64,000 bases of DNA from Pseudeuparius sepicola (taxonomy: Eukaryota; Arthropoda; Insecta; Coleoptera; Anthribidae), in contig OY987301.1 of assembly GCA_963920635.1 (NCBI GenBank), positions 42,817,820-42,881,819 of the forward strand, written 5' to 3'. Shown here piece by piece: positions 21,844-36,800 of the stretch (the first letter of the stretch is position 1; the number at the start of each line of letters is the position of its first letter). The translations under genes were made by a program, and so were the position numbers. The notes below the pieces were generated by a model. That model searched no databases, was not told where the DNA came from, and saw nothing but the letters and a program-made list of their open reading frames with translations.

Positions 21844-24800
21844 GTAAGTAATAAATTTCATCTAAAAATTTTTTCGCAATCGTTAATTATTTATAGCGAA
21901 AGTTATATTTTTTGAAATACTGAAGATATTCCACTTTATTTTGAGACAGTATTTTTGAAGACCAGTAACCCGGTACTTTGAGAAAAATGGAAAATTTTCT
22001 TCAAATTGCCCTTCTCTTGCAGCATACGGAGGAGGATATGATTATTCACAGCCACCGCCCCAAACTGGCAGTTATGGGGGCTATGGTGGGGCACAAGGGG
22101 GCCAACAAGGAGGTGGTGGCGGCGGAGGCGGCGGTTGGAACCAAGATAGGAGTTCTGGGGGTGGCGGCTATGGAGGAAGCCAAGGGGGTAAGCGAATTGT
22201 ATTATTTTAGAAAAACAAAAAGTTATCCTAGTAGATACTTTGAAAAAACTGTTTATAAAATTAAAAATGCAGGTAAATGCTTAGATAAGATGGCCGCCAT
22301 GCAAAAAGCGTCGTTCAGAAACCCAATATTTAGGAATCAAGGCCGTTTAAAATCATAATTTCTCCAGTAATTTGGATTTGTGATTTTTCGTAACAATATT
22401 TTGACTTTAATGAATTCATTATTTTGATTTGAGAGTTCGACATAGGCATGGATGCAAGCTTTTTCAATAGTTTGCACTCCTCCTTCTATGTCGAAGATGA
22501 AAATGTGGGAATGATAGTCCTTCTATTTACTCAATAAATAGAAGGGTTGAACTTACCAGGACATTATAACAAAGGCAGTGGCTATTTATACATCCAACGT
22601 ATATAAAAGTGTGTATATGTCTTGTGCTCTCATTGGCGAGTTGAGTCACGTGACTTCTTTGGACATACATTTAACTCCATACATGTCTAAAGTAAACTTA
22701 TTTAGGTACGTCGGTAGTGCATTTTTCTCAAGCATCTTTGCAATAGAGTATGCCCTCCTTTTTGGGGGATAGGCACTGCCGTATAAAAAAGAAGGGGACA
22801 TTCGCACCATATTGTGGCAGTCGGCAGTGACGCGCTGCCGTATGAAAAAATAAGTGGTAATTATTTGCAACGGCGTAACCCACCCCCGATTTTCTTGAAA
22901 TTTTGGCTAGGTAGGTAGCTCCTATTTTTGCCCGACGTTCGGCGCTGTAACCCACCCCCGATTTTCTTGAAATTTTGGCTACCCCCCTATTTTCGCCCGA
23001 CATTCAGCACGTGCCGAATGCAGCGCCCATCGCCGAAAAACAGGGCATACGCTCCTTATTGCAACGATGCTTGAGAAAAATGTACTTCCGACGCATCTAG
23101 GACGTGTATGGAGTTAAAAAGTCACGTGACTCAATTCGCCAATGAGAGCGCAAGACGTATACCGACTTTCATATACGTCGGACGTATAAATAGTCACTTG
23201 CTATAACAAAATAGAGTAATTATTTCCAGTGGTGTAACCTGTCACTGATTTTGTTGAAATTTTGACTACCCCCTATTTTCGAGGTCCCTGAACACAAATA
23301 TTGCCTTGGTTTTTCCCGTTCGGATGTGGTTTCCGAGAAAATGAATTTTCCATTTTTTTTGACGCCCCGTATTTCACGGAATTACTTCTGGTTGTAATCG
23401 GGATGAATTTTTACTGGACGTGGCTCAAACTAATCACACTATTCTGCACCTTTCGCAACAACGAAACTTCGCGAAAAAAATGAAATTTCGAAAGATTTAT
23501 GCCGTTTTTACATACGCTATTTTCGCCCAACATTCGGCTCGCGAGTCAAATGTAAGAATCAACCGATAGAGATTTTAATGTTTCACTCTGTTATAATTGC
23601 TAAAGATTTGGTAAAGCAGTTGTGTGGAAAAATAAAGTAGCAATAGTAGAAGAATTCGGTAATTTGTTCGCAGAAGCAAGTAGAATTATGTCAGCCTATT
23701 TCAGATGAGACAGAGCGATAGGTAATTATTAATGAATGCATAATGTATATCCAGATGTTTTCAAATGTGACAAGTTAACCTTACTTTCTTATTTTTCTTA
23801 AGTCAACAAAAAAAATCCTTATTAATGACGCTTTCGTAGTCAGCTGGTAAACTCGCGTGAAAAAGCTGGTGTGAAATCATGATTTTTATCAACCCTGGCC
23901 ATAATAATTAACAGAATATATTTATGTTCTACGTGCACAAATCCTAAATTTAAATAGATAGAAATTCACATGAAACTCTGTTCTTTGAAGTGCAGAAAAA
24001 AGGCTATTATAAACCATTTAAGTGAGATGTCACTTGACAGTTGTCATTCTGCTGGAGGGCAAACAAAACTATAATTTGCCTTTGTTTACATGGGTTTATA
24101 CTGTGAAAATTGGCAAATTTCTTATTTTTATTGCAAAAATATCGTATATGGTGGCGCATAATGTAGTGACATTTTGTGAAGGCTAATAACTTTGCCTCTG
24201 AAAAAAATGTAGGTTAGTTTTTCGTGGTGCTCGATAGAAAACTCAAAATTTTTTTATTTTGCAAAAAATACAGGGTGTACCAAAATGATTTTAATAAAAA
24301 AATAACTATGTAAAGTTACTTTCTGTATACTAGTATTTTTTTTAACGTATCCATAGAGATAACACTTATATAGGTAACTTAACAACACCCTGTGAATTTT
24401 GGTTATGGGGCTATTTAAAATCCAGGATTTACATAATCCACAAAATATCGGCGAATTAAAAGAAAATATTTGAACAGAAATCCAGCATATTGCTCCATTA
24501 ATGTTTCATAATGCTTTGTGAAATATGGTGCCTAGAGCAGAAGAATGTTCAAGAAGAGAAGGCCATCATCTTTTAGACACAATTTTTAAAAATTAGGTTA
24601 TTTATTATTAAAGGGCGGAATACCTATATGCATTTAATTTCAATCGAAATATGCGCATATATATGCATCATTTTTATTTAAAATATGCAATAATATGCAT
24701 TTATTTGGCCAAATATGCAATAATATGCATTTATATTATATGTACAAATACCTTAAAAAAACACCAAAACTGATTTTAGAGAAACGTTTTTTTTTAAGAA

Positions 24801-27800
24801 AAATGAAAGGAAAACAAATACATAAAATACCTCGTAAAATACCTATATTAAAGCAGAATTATAAAAACATTTTAATTTGAAATTGTATACCCAGTAGGAA
24901 TTTATGATTAAATACTTTTCAAAGTTTTCCAATAAAAATCTTTGCCTTCTGTCGGTAAAAATATGTTTATATATAGAAAAGCTTCTCTCAACATCTGCCG
25001 ATGTAATAGGACAATATTTTAATTTGTGTAGTAAGGTATATGGCCAAGGTGAGACTTCGTTGGATGATTTACCATCAAAAATACTCTTTACTGCCATTAA
25101 AGATTTGAGCCCTTCATTCTTCAACAGTAGAGCTTCTAATTTTTTTCTAACTTTAATACCTACATCACCGGGAACCTTTCTACATTTAGCGGAAAATGTT
25201 TGAACAAAGTCAACCTATTTGCTTAAACCTAAATTTCTACTTTCTAATGAAAGAATTATATCTGGTATAAAACTAAAATTTACGTTAATAAAAACAAGTT
25301 GGTTAGCTGCATCCGCATTATTCAGGATTTCTTGACTTTGCACTACACACTGCGAGTTGTCTCTGAGCTCTCATAATCTTGGTTATATCTTATATCTATA
25401 AATAAGTATAGGAAAAACATGCAAATATGCACAAAAATATAGTTTTTCCAGAAATATGCAATGTTTTGCGAAATTGAATAAAATATGCAAAAAATGCATA
25501 TATATGCAATTTGCATATATTCCGCCCTTTATTTATTATTATGTTAGTTTCCCTCAAGTTTATTGAATTCCATACTTTGATTAAAATCGTTTATACTTTG
25601 GTACACCCTGCATTTTTTGCAACACAAATTTTTTTAAGGTGGGTTTATGCAAGACAATTTAACTTAATTTAATATTAACGTAACGTAACATAAGAATTTA
25701 CGATACCGTTTATGCAAGGGTTATTTTTAATATTAAGTGTGTGCAAAAACAGGGAAATGCCAAAATAAAATTTTTGCACAAGATCTATTAGTCCTAGATT
25801 TCAACTTCGGAGGCCTCCTGGGCGACGTAGGACTTCGCCCCTCAGCACAAAAATTCAAAACCTAACCCATAACCACCCTAAATATAATAAACAAATAGTG
25901 CTAAGGAGTTTTTGTTCTCACTAGTTGTGTTTGTTTTTTACTGTTGGCAATGAAATTACTCATCGCAAACTGAGATTTTCTTTAAATTTAACGCAAAAGT
26001 TAAAAGTTTGTTAACTTTTACGTTATGTTAAATTATGCTGCATAAATACTCCCATTACCTAATTAAATTACGTTAAATTGGCTTGCCTAAACCCACCTTT
26101 AGTTTTTCTATTGAACAACACCAAAAACTAACCTATTTTTTTTTAGAGGCAAAATTATTAGACTTCACAAAATGTCACAACATTATGGGCCACCCTTATA
26201 ATTTTACAAGACATACTTAAATCTTTATTATCTTCATTCCAGTACACATAATACATAATGTGTTGAGAGTGGTACTTTAGATTTAAGTACAAGAACCATG
26301 GCGAGACCACAGTATTGTGACTATATAATAATCTTTTAACTCAATAAACAATAAGTGCATTAGCTCCCACATAGTTATACAGAAAAAGTGTCCAGCAATG
26401 ACTTAAACAATATTGAAAATAATTTTAAATTATTCTCATATGAAAAATGTATAATCTTAGCGATGAGAATAAAAGTTCTGTCGCTTGTAAATTAGCACAT
26501 GTTTGATAATTCCTGAATTCCTTATACAATGAAACCTCCAATGGTTCCAACTTTATTGTCCATCCAATAATTACATAAAGTATATTTTTAATGTATGTAT
26601 TTTCAAGTAAAAATTAATAAAAATATATGCATATGCAGAGTATATATTAGGTACCTAATATTAACTCTGATAACATGATAAATAATAAGAAAACAAAACA
26701 CTATGCATAAAATGAGAAATATACATAATGTTATGTAAAAACTTATTTGAAAAAAAAACCTGAAATTTTGGACTGTTTCAGCCTCTGCGTTTAATTTGCA
26801 CTTTTCGTAATGACTTTCTAAATTTCTGCATAATCATCTCTTGCAAATGTTTTCAATTTGCATATTATAATGAGAGCATCATTGTATGATTTTATTTCAC
26901 ATTCGACTTCAAAAATCATTTCGTTATCTTCATTTTCTTGCATCACAGGATTCCCCTGTTCAACCTGTGTGTTCTGCTTATCTGCAACATTTCTGAAAAA
27001 GTCTGCCAAAGTCACCAACGGTACATCATCTTCCAGTTCCCAGTCTTGAGTAAATTCTTGGTTAGTTTTCTTGAAACTTGCTTGCTAGAAGCAATTCTGA
27101 ATCGTCATAGGAATGACGCTATTCCATGCTGTTTTTATAAAATAAATTGTTTCCAAAATATTGATTGATTTAGACAAAATGTTTTTCAGAATTAAACTTC
27201 TGTACACTGAAGTGGTGTTAGGCCGAAGAAAGATAACTTTGATATTCTTAAAGTCATCTCACGTGGATGGCCTTTCCATGAATTGATCAGTTAGATTTTT
27301 AAATATAATTTATGCTATTATAACTCTAAATTAATATTTGTTATTGCTATAATTTTTACTGTTCTCTCAAACTCATCAGAAAACCAATAAAATGCCAATT
27401 TTGTTTGTTGTCCTTCCAGCAGAATTTTGAGGTTATGTCACCTGGTCCAAATGACAGTTGATTTAAATGGTCTATAGTTTTCTGTGTTTGAGGTTAGGTT
27501 AGAACCACAGAATATCATGCCGTTGCTAGATCCACGGCAGCCGTGGAGCGAACTCCTACTCTAGATCCGGGAAGCGAATTTTTGCACTAAATACACGGCA
27601 TTTGTGACGATAGTGCGAACGCACTTGATAGGTATTTAGTAGTAACAGATCATATACTGGGTGTTTCGCATAAGAACCGACACAGGGCAGCAGCATACAG
27701 GGGAGCCCAAAACAAGGTGATTTAACGCAACTTACCTCTATACTAGGTTGCACCCCTGAGAAGTTATAGGCCTTGAAAGTGGGCTATGAAATTCCGAAAA

Positions 27801-30800
27801 AACCAATATCTCAGTTATTTTTCAACTTGGAAAAACCAAATTTGGTACACGTTGTGGGTGTACCAAGGGATTCAAGGGCATTAATCGACAGAAAACATAG
27901 TTCAATTGAACCATTTTAAAGGGGTGATACAGAGTGATGCACCCTAAAAATGTGACAACTTTTTTGGCTGTTGGCGGACTTACAAAATTGTTACTTTGTG
28001 TTATGAAGAATTTAATTCCAAAACTTATTTTACTATTGTGATTTTTCGAAAAACTTTATCGCTTTCGCCAAAAACGCGAATAACTGAAAACACGTATTGC
28101 GAATGTGATATTTAAAATCTTTGAAAATTCAAAAGTTGACTATGAAATTCAACCTCAGACTTGAATAATAACCATTTAATGGAAAAATAATCCAAATAAA
28201 TGGATTAGAAGAGGATATAATTGCCCACAAGTTTGGCCGCCACGCTCACCAGATCTCAACAAATGTGACTTCTTTCTTTGGGCAATTATTTCCTCTTCTA
28301 ATCCATTTATTTTTATTATTTTTCCATTAAATGGTTGTTATTCAAGTCTGGCGTTTAATTTCATAGCAAACTTTTCAATTTTCAAAGATTTTAAATATCA
28401 CATATGCAATACGTGTTTTCAGTTATTCAAGTTTTTCAAAAAATAACAAGAGTAAAAAAAAGTTTTAAAATTAAGTTCTTCATAACACAAAGTAACAATT
28501 TTGTAAGTCCGTCAATGGACAAAAAAGTTCTGTCACATTTTTAGGGTGCATCACTTTGTATCAACCCTTTAAAATGGTACAATTGAACTATGTTTTCTGT
28601 CGATTAATGCCTTTGGTACACCCACAGCGTGTACCAAATTTGGTTTTTCAAAGTTCAAAAAATAACTGAGATATTGAATTTTTCTAAATTTAAAAGCCTA
28701 CTTTCAAGGCCTATAACTTCCCAGGGGTACTACTTAGTATAGAGGTAAGTTGCGTTAAATCACCTTATTTTGGGCTCCCCAGTATGCTCCTGCTCTGTGT
28801 CGGTTCTTATGTGGATACATACAACAACAACAACAACTTATTGAGAAAACAGGAGCAAATTCAATGACCTTGGAGCCATATTGGAGAAATAGAAATCAGA
28901 GATGTATTCAGAAATACAGAGTAGTATCAGGGCATTTTGTACAGACAAATAGAATTTTTTATTTGAAAAAATTCAGTAAAAATATTCCAAATGACTATCT
29001 AAAGGATGAAGGGAGATTGGTAAACGTTTGGGTTTGGGATTTAGGTTATATATTACAAAAGTCATTTCGTACGATTTATATACCTAACATTTTTTTTCTG
29101 CCTATCGAATACTGCTAGTGAGGGTTTTAGGGAAAATGTACAAGGTGCAAATAAAAAATAAGACAACAGATTCCATTTAATTTTCAGGTGGTGGCTATCA
29201 AGGAGGAGGAGGAGGATACGGAGGGGGTGGTGGAGGAGGGGGTTACGGGGGCGGAGGCTCTGGGGGCGGTTACGGAGGATCTGGGGGATATGGAGGTAAC
29301 ACATATTTTATTAAGTATGAATATGGGTATCTTTGATTTAAAATTTTAATTAATTTCTTAGGTGGCCGCGATAGAGGCAGTGGTGGTGGTGGCCGTGACT
29401 TAGATCGCCGAGACTCTTATGGGTAAGTTGACGTCTTCCGATGTTTCCTATTACATATCTGTGAAAAGTGTGAAAGGTATCAAGGTTTCGTCAAGATCAA
29501 ACAAAGTGTGTGAGTGTCGTTTACAAACCTTTTTGCTTTCTTAAATGAGAAAAAGGATAAAGAAATACTTGTTTTTGGTAAAAGATAAGGTAAAAGAAAC
29601 AAATTTCAAAAGTGTGATATGATGGTATGGTGGTATCTCTACATTTTTTATACCATATGATAACGTTATTTTGGTGTACTTATGCTACTGTTGTGTATAA
29701 TGTGAAGTTAATCAACTGGTTGAATTTTCAGCAGGATTTTTTTAAATTTTATGTTTGACTTTGACATCGTACCGGGGTATAATTTTATATAAAAAATGTT
29801 TTAATGGTATTGAGGTTTCCTACAAAAAAGTGAAGATTTTTCAAATTGGGTAATTTAAGGTAAATCCTGGGTAAAAGAGGTTTTTGAGGTAGTTAAAGGT
29901 AAAACTTGGTTTTCGGTTAAATTAGACTAGCGAATAAAATAATTTAAACGCCAACAACAAAAAGTCACCCATAGAGCTCCATGTCCCAGTAATCAAAAAA
30001 GTGATTGGTATTAGGAAAAGGTATTGCAAATATTGAACATTATGCAACTTCAAACAATAATTATGAGAAGCAGAAAACATCATCAAGAGACCTAAGGGTT
30101 TTGGCCATTTAAATTTCATAAATAAAACATTCCGGTATATGTGGATAAAACTTATATATCATTAAGTATAGTATCCTCGTTTTGCGACAACTTCACTTAG
30201 ATAGCATTAGATTACATCGGGGGTTTCATAACATAGGGGCATAACCCCATAAATTTACAAAATTGAGAGATTTTGGGCCTATAATAAGTTATAATTGTCT
30301 GGATATATTGACAATTATATTGAAACACTATTTCTTTGCCAATGTTTTGATTAATTTTATAATCTTCATCAGGGCTTAGAAATAAGATTGATGATTTCGA
30401 TTTTAAATAATAGTGTAAGTATATTATTATTATTAAGCTAAACCAAAAACTATTTAATTTTTGTGTCACCAACCTTTACTAATTAGATTTTAATTATGTT
30501 GAAATATTTGGAAATTTATCAAGACCAAGAGTAAAATGTGCATAGTTCACACAAAATTCCTCATGAAACCACCAAGAAATTTAAAACTAGTATTGACCAC
30601 TCTAACCAGTACCTAATCATTTTTCCACTTGTTTTTGGTTTCTCTATATAAAAACCAAAGGGAAACATACTTACTAATTTGGCTGTAATTTGGTGACAAT
30701 AAAGAAATGATTCATTATTCCATTAATGTAAATTGATACCTTTATAACATGTCCATTGATTTTTCCATAACAGAAGTATTCTTAATGGCAGTTGTGATAC

Positions 30801-33800
30801 GGACTTATTTTGGAGGTCTATATTTTCTGTGGTAGTAGTAGTGACTTGATTTATGTAGTAAATTCATGGTGAGACCACTCTGAAAATTTATAGAAACTAA
30901 GCTTTCGTGCATCTTTGGAGCTCTTGAATGTGATTTTTTTATATTTTGTAAGGAGTTGCATGTATAAAAAGAAACAAGGTACTGAACCTTTCTAGAAAAA
31001 ATGTACAAGTTTTTTATATAAATGGATGCAAAATGTGTTTTTTGGGGCTTTGTGGGTGAGCTCTCCAATCTCTACGGCTATTTTGTTTTGGCAGTAGAAA
31101 AATTGGTAAAAGATCATGACGTGACAGTGGTGACCAACAAACTCAACTGACGAGACGAGACGTGTCCTGACTCTGTATAGGTGTGTGTGCCCGAAGGAGA
31201 AGAAAACGGTGTAAGCACAGATGACAATCTGACGTGTGTGCGGTCCCGCAACAATCAACCACCCACCCACTCCCGTTTGTCGATCGACAAGTTGATCTGA
31301 TGAGTTTACTTCTGTTTTAGCGGCGGCGGCCGTGGTGGTGGTTTTAACAAAGGTAAAAGCACCGGGTCTGTGTGATCCGCGTGCATCTAAAGTTTTTTTT
31401 ATTTATTATTTTATTGGTATATTTGAAAGAGCTATACATTGACAGTAGAGCCGAGTTTTCTTGTGGCCATGACCGTGAGTGGTAAAGAAGTGAATTGGTT
31501 GGTCAAATTGCTTGGTAAAGGTATTGCCATATGTGTAAATTTTCAGACGGTGGTATTTTGCGAGTTACTACAAACATCGGTACGTTAATGGTTAAATATT
31601 TGGTCAAAGGTTGTAACAAACTTTGGTACAATACGTGGTGACAGAATCATAGGAAAATGTAACAATAGTAAAGTGATTTGTACTGAAAGTTTTTGTCACC
31701 CTAAAATATGGTTAAGGAACTGAAAGCAATATCAGGATGACACAAAAAAAAGATGGGACTAGGTGAGATCACCATATCAACAAAGCATTTTGAACTATCT
31801 AGCTTTGCAGAATGCCTGGTTAGCTTATTATTATCAGGACTAGGAGCAACATGCAATATTCAAGTAACAAATTGCTCCATATTTTATATACCTACAGTGT
31901 TTTTCACTTTAAGTGGCTATTCATTATTTTATAACAGGTCAGTCGATTTTTTTGTTTTTTAAATATAATACTTTGAATGCTCTATATCCTGGTATGCATT
32001 ACTTTAAGATTCGCCTTTTCCATCATAGCCTATTACAATAACAAATAAGACACCAAAAATGACAAAAGCATAATAGGCATTTTTTACGAAAACAGCAAAT
32101 ACCTCATATCGATTTGGGCACATATTATGGAACCTACAAATCCCAAGTTTCATTGACGAAAGTTATAACAAGTGTTCACAACTTAAGTGCAAAAAATGAA
32201 AAAAATCGACTCTTTGAGAGTGCCCTGTGTAAATGCTACTACAAATAATATTAGATTGCCAATGGTTAAAAAAAAGTCTAAAACAAAAATTCCAACATTT
32301 TAAGAGGAAAAATAGCAAAAGCATTATATGATATTTATGCGTAAACCAAAGTAAACAAGAAAAACGCCTTTGACTACAAGCGTCAAATGAATATGCCAAA
32401 ACTGTCTTGTGTGTGCCTATGGCTGGAAGCGTTAGATGGTGTTTGGCATGTTTTTTAATTATGTTGATTTGGCTGTTTTCAGTTATTTCTTAATTTAATG
32501 TTTGTGCAATCAAATAACGAAAGTTTGTGGAATACTGGTGCATCGCATTTTTGTTTTATGTTTGTGTTTTTACTTTGTTTTCGGTTTTCAATACCTGTGT
32601 TGTCCCTTTTGATATGCCACTGGCGTCAAGCTGAAGGCCTGCTGGTGAGAGCGCACCGTCGCACGATGTTGCCGGTGCAAAGGGATCACCTTTGGTTTTG
32701 TTTAAGAGTGGGGGAATGTCCTAACCTTGCTTGGAACAAAAGATCAAAAGAATTCCTCTCTGGATGGACCGCCAAATTTTGTATTAATTAATTAATTAAT
32801 TAACTATTAATTCAATATTAACATCAGATATGAGGTACTTCATGAAAATAATCTTCTAATGCGAATTTAGCCCAACAGGTTAACGTGCATGCCTATAAAA
32901 GCATGATTTACTTTATTATAGGTTCAAATTCCATATGATGCATTTTCTTTTTTTATTATTATCAACAAAAATACAAATTATATTGTTTAGTATGTTATTT
33001 TACCACAGTAAAATATGTTTTTGTTGTTAATTATTATAAAAAAGAAAATGCATCGTGTGGGATATGAACCTACGATAAAATAAATGATGCTTTCATAGCC
33101 TTAACCCGTTTGCAAGGAAAATATAGCCTATGGCAACAGAAGTCTCATCAGCATGGATCAAGTATAATAATAGCTATATGTATTGAATTTTGTTAGGGTT
33201 CTCGTTAGTAGAGAGTGCTTGAGTGCAGAATCGTAGAAACCTTCACTCTTCAAAAGCCGACGGCAGCTGCTCCATGAGGGCCGTTGCCGATTATCTTTCC
33301 TTGAATTGCCCGCTGTTTTGCTGTTGTGTCCAGGGCAGTTTTCTGAACAGGTTGATATATATACAGGGTGTCGGAACTTCAAAACTGTACAAATCTGTAA
33401 AATCTTCATTTTTTTGGAGATAATCGCCTAATTTTTTTTGTTTCAAAGGCCTTTAAAAATCGCTTCTTTTGAGCTTCCTACCATTTTCAAAATGCAAATC
33501 AGAACACCCCAAAATCCCCATATATACCAAATTTTAACAAAAAATATACAGCGAGATCAATTCTGCAGGGAGTCTAAAGTTGAGCAAAATAGTAATTTTA
33601 AAGGCATCTGGCGAGTCAAGTATGCCATTAAGTCCCTTCAAACCAGTTGAATGGTCAACAGGACCGCTCAAAGTGTTTGTGTGCAAAGATTCAATACAAA
33701 AATATGCAGGGTATTTTTCTCTAGGCCATCTCAAAATGCTGAATTTTTACGAAACTCTATAATCCATCGGTCAGGTAATTTTACCTGGAATTAACTATGG

Positions 33801-36800
33801 AAGTTTTGAAACTTTGCAGATTTGTAGATTTCGGTATCTAGAACTAAAATCCACATTTTGCACAAATAGTCCAGCAGCCACGGGGGTAAACCCAAAAATA
33901 TGGGACGAAGTTTTTTCAAAATGGATTTGACATCTCTAGGACTCCTAGTTTTGATATCCAAGTGATGACAAACTGTCATCCTTGAGCAATTTGAGATACA
34001 GGGTATCCTTTTAATACGTACCATGTTATCACGTATATTTTTACACCCCCTTATTTTATATATTTTGGAGGTTAGGAAAAAAGTTTCAGATACAAGTTGT
34101 AGAAGTCAAAGCAAGCTTTTTTCAGCGTTTATTTATTTTTATACAGGGTGTTCAGAAAAGCGGTGCCAAACCAAACTTTTGTTTCTTTAAATTGAATACC
34201 CTTTATATTTTTAGATATTTGAAATCTGCTCATTGTCACAATTTCAATGATGTATACACATGTAATAATATGTTTGTTTCATGCGTTTGTAAAGTATTCG
34301 ACCTTGAAACTTTCAATTTTGCACTTTTGATGTTTATTTTTCGAAAATGAACCTGGCGGTTATCGTTTTTATTTTTTAATTAATTTATTAAAACAGTTAT
34401 AAAAAAAACGAAAGACAACTTTTTCTGCTCTACATGCTTTTTATAGGCATTTTAATATACAGGGTGCGATGACAGATTCCTCTCGAGAAATTATGAAGCT
34501 TTAGTGAAACGGCTCTACGAAGGCACTTTTTCTTAACTTCAGAACCGTTTAACTGATCGCCCTCAAATTTTGAACACACTATACACTCAATAATACCCAC
34601 TAATCACCTTTAAATGGACCCCCTGGTATACAAAGTGTCTGTTTTGTAGGTGACTCATTACTATTAACTAACAGCAACCCATCGTAATCGAACATCAGCA
34701 GCCCAGGTATCATTATGTTCCACACATGTTTGTAAACTAGGTAGCTTCCTTCATTGCTTTTTCGTATTCTTGTCTTCCCGACTCTGAACGATCACCATCG
34801 TTGATTTTTTTATTTTTCCTAAATCGCACTTTTGTCCACAGTACAAACCTGCTTGATCTCTAAAATTAATGTTTGTCACTTCTGAACGCCACACCGCTGC
34901 ATTTTTACAGTTGGAGTTCCAGTATTGGTAACAATATTCTCCGGAGATAAGCATCTTTTTAAGTGGCTTTTGGAAATATATGTGGATACGCAACTTCTAT
35001 GACAAAATTTAAAAAATCCTTACTAGCAGTGAGTGGTCGTTTCGTCCAATTCTCTAAACATGTTGTCCTCGTAAACTTTACTACAATTTATTTAAATTGT
35101 TTTTATACGCTGAATACCATAGCACTGAAAAACTCATTTTTTTTCAAAACCATATTTTCACTCAAAAAAGCATTTTTTATCACTCATGTCTAATAACCTT
35201 TTATTTAAATTTAAAATCTGAGAAACAAAAAACACTATTATAATTGTGCCACAAGACACGATAAGGATGTTTTAGTACGTTTTTGAGAATTGATGAAATT
35301 CCAAATCAGTTAAGTACGTTAATTCCCAAATAAACAACGAGACCTGAGCTGTTTTCCCAAGGCCTCCAACCACTTCTCTTAAATCTGCATTGCACAATGA
35401 CACTACCGCACAGTTTGCTGTGGCAACCCGTGTGCAATAACATTCCCCCACTGGTTGCTAAAATGATATTATACACAATGACTTACATTTCTCGATTAAA
35501 AACGAACATACAATGCTGAGGCAATTTCTTTCTTAGAAAAAGCGCGTTTTTTGTTTCTTAATATAAATATAATAAATTAAAAAAGCATTCTTCTTAAGCA
35601 CTAAAATTAAAATATAGTAAATGCAAACTGAGAAGGTGAGTTTTGGAAAGGGGATAAGGGACTATAGTAAAATCGAGCAACTCTTACGCTTGACGTAAAC
35701 AAGAGCACGTGAGTTGAAATATTGGCCAGGGCCGCACTGACGCACGACCTTCATGTAATTTTAATTTTATAGTGGTTTACATCAAAATATTTGGGAAAAG
35801 AATTATTCACTTCATTAAAATGGTTCAAAACATCGATAAAATTATTTGTGGCAGTGTCTAAATAGCTGAAAACACCAAGGTAAAACTGCGTAACTACACG
35901 TTTGCGATCGAGTACGTCCCTGGTGCCGACTCGGGTGAAATTTTATAGCCTACCGACCAATCCCGGAACATCATAGTATAGTAATATAATACAGGAGATA
36001 AATGTTTGGCAACTAATAAAAGAGTTTTACACATAGGCCTAATTGCTATTAGTCCTTCCCCATAATTCTCATCTCATTTCTGGATATTATAATATACCGA
36101 GTAGCGAATGCCATTAAATTAAGTACACTAAATTACACTAAAGTAAAAAATCGTAATTTCTTTATTGTAGTAATGCCCATCTTGGTGGCGAAGTGTACCT
36201 ATAATAATCACACACAATTAGGAAAAATTACGTAATTTAATGTACAACTTTGAGTTTATACAAAATGCTCATTTGGCTGCAATTTTATTAGTTTTTTAAC
36301 TTAGATAGGAAATGTTCTAATACAGAGAAATTCATGAATATTTTAAATTCAGAACACATGTTTTTAAAACACCTTGTATATTAATGATAACTGTAACATA
36401 ATTAATTTATACAATAATATAATAATAACAACAATTTTACAGCTAAATAGTAAGATTTAGAGTAGAAATTCCATATATTATCTAATATTTACTGCCTAAT
36501 ATTTGAGATACCCTGTATATCAAATTGCTCAATGACGCCAGCTTGTCATCAGTCGGATATGGTTAATAGACATACAAATCTGCAAGAATCCTTTAAAAAA
36601 AGAACTTCGTCTCAAATTTCGCACTTCAGGCAAAAAAACGGTTCTGCTGCCGGACTAAAACCGAGACCAATTACCGGTAATTGCACTAGTGCAAATTATC
36701 GCTAGCAGAGGCATATCATTGGTTGGATTTTTATGGAAGGAGCTACCTTATTGGATGCAAGCAGTATGAGGGAAATAATCGCTGAAATCATCACCTGATT

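Larger units (their letters stand above)
24005..27476. mobile_element. Nested palindromic transposon complex
   Basis: Outer arms: 24005-24080 pairs with 27395-27476 (ACCATTTAA, TTCTGCTGGA), and 24149-24265 pairs with 25608-25635 plus 26100-26193 (GTGGC.CATAATGT.GTGACA, TTTGCCTCT). Between them lies a DDE_3 transposase remnant, which holds a hAT element (24609-25531). The right arm is split by a TTA-flanked MITE (25637-26098) and by a Tigger-like fragment (26818-27180). At least four separate insertions are stacked here. Confidence 0.7.
22188..29187 (+). other. caz: caz intron 2 (7.0 kb), host to nested transposons
   Basis: GT-AG intron in phase 1. Contents in order: a foldback at 22563-23207, the palindromic nested complex at 24005-27476 and a foldback with a transposase core at 27655-28811. 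From 28812 to 29187 I see only a CAA-type short repeat (28816-28834) and unassigned AT-rich sequence. Confidence 0.85.

Noticed and set aside
21434..21861. Arg/Glu-repeat frames on the minus strand upstream of caz
   Set aside because: Translations of the CT/GA microsatellite.
22876..23015. Possible CRISPR-like array
   Set aside because: Only two direct copies of a 71-bp unit with no spacer structure, within a foldback element of a eukaryotic genome.
32498..32791. 97-codon frame in caz intron 5
   Set aside because: Composition is that of random AT-rich sequence and no family resemblance was seen.
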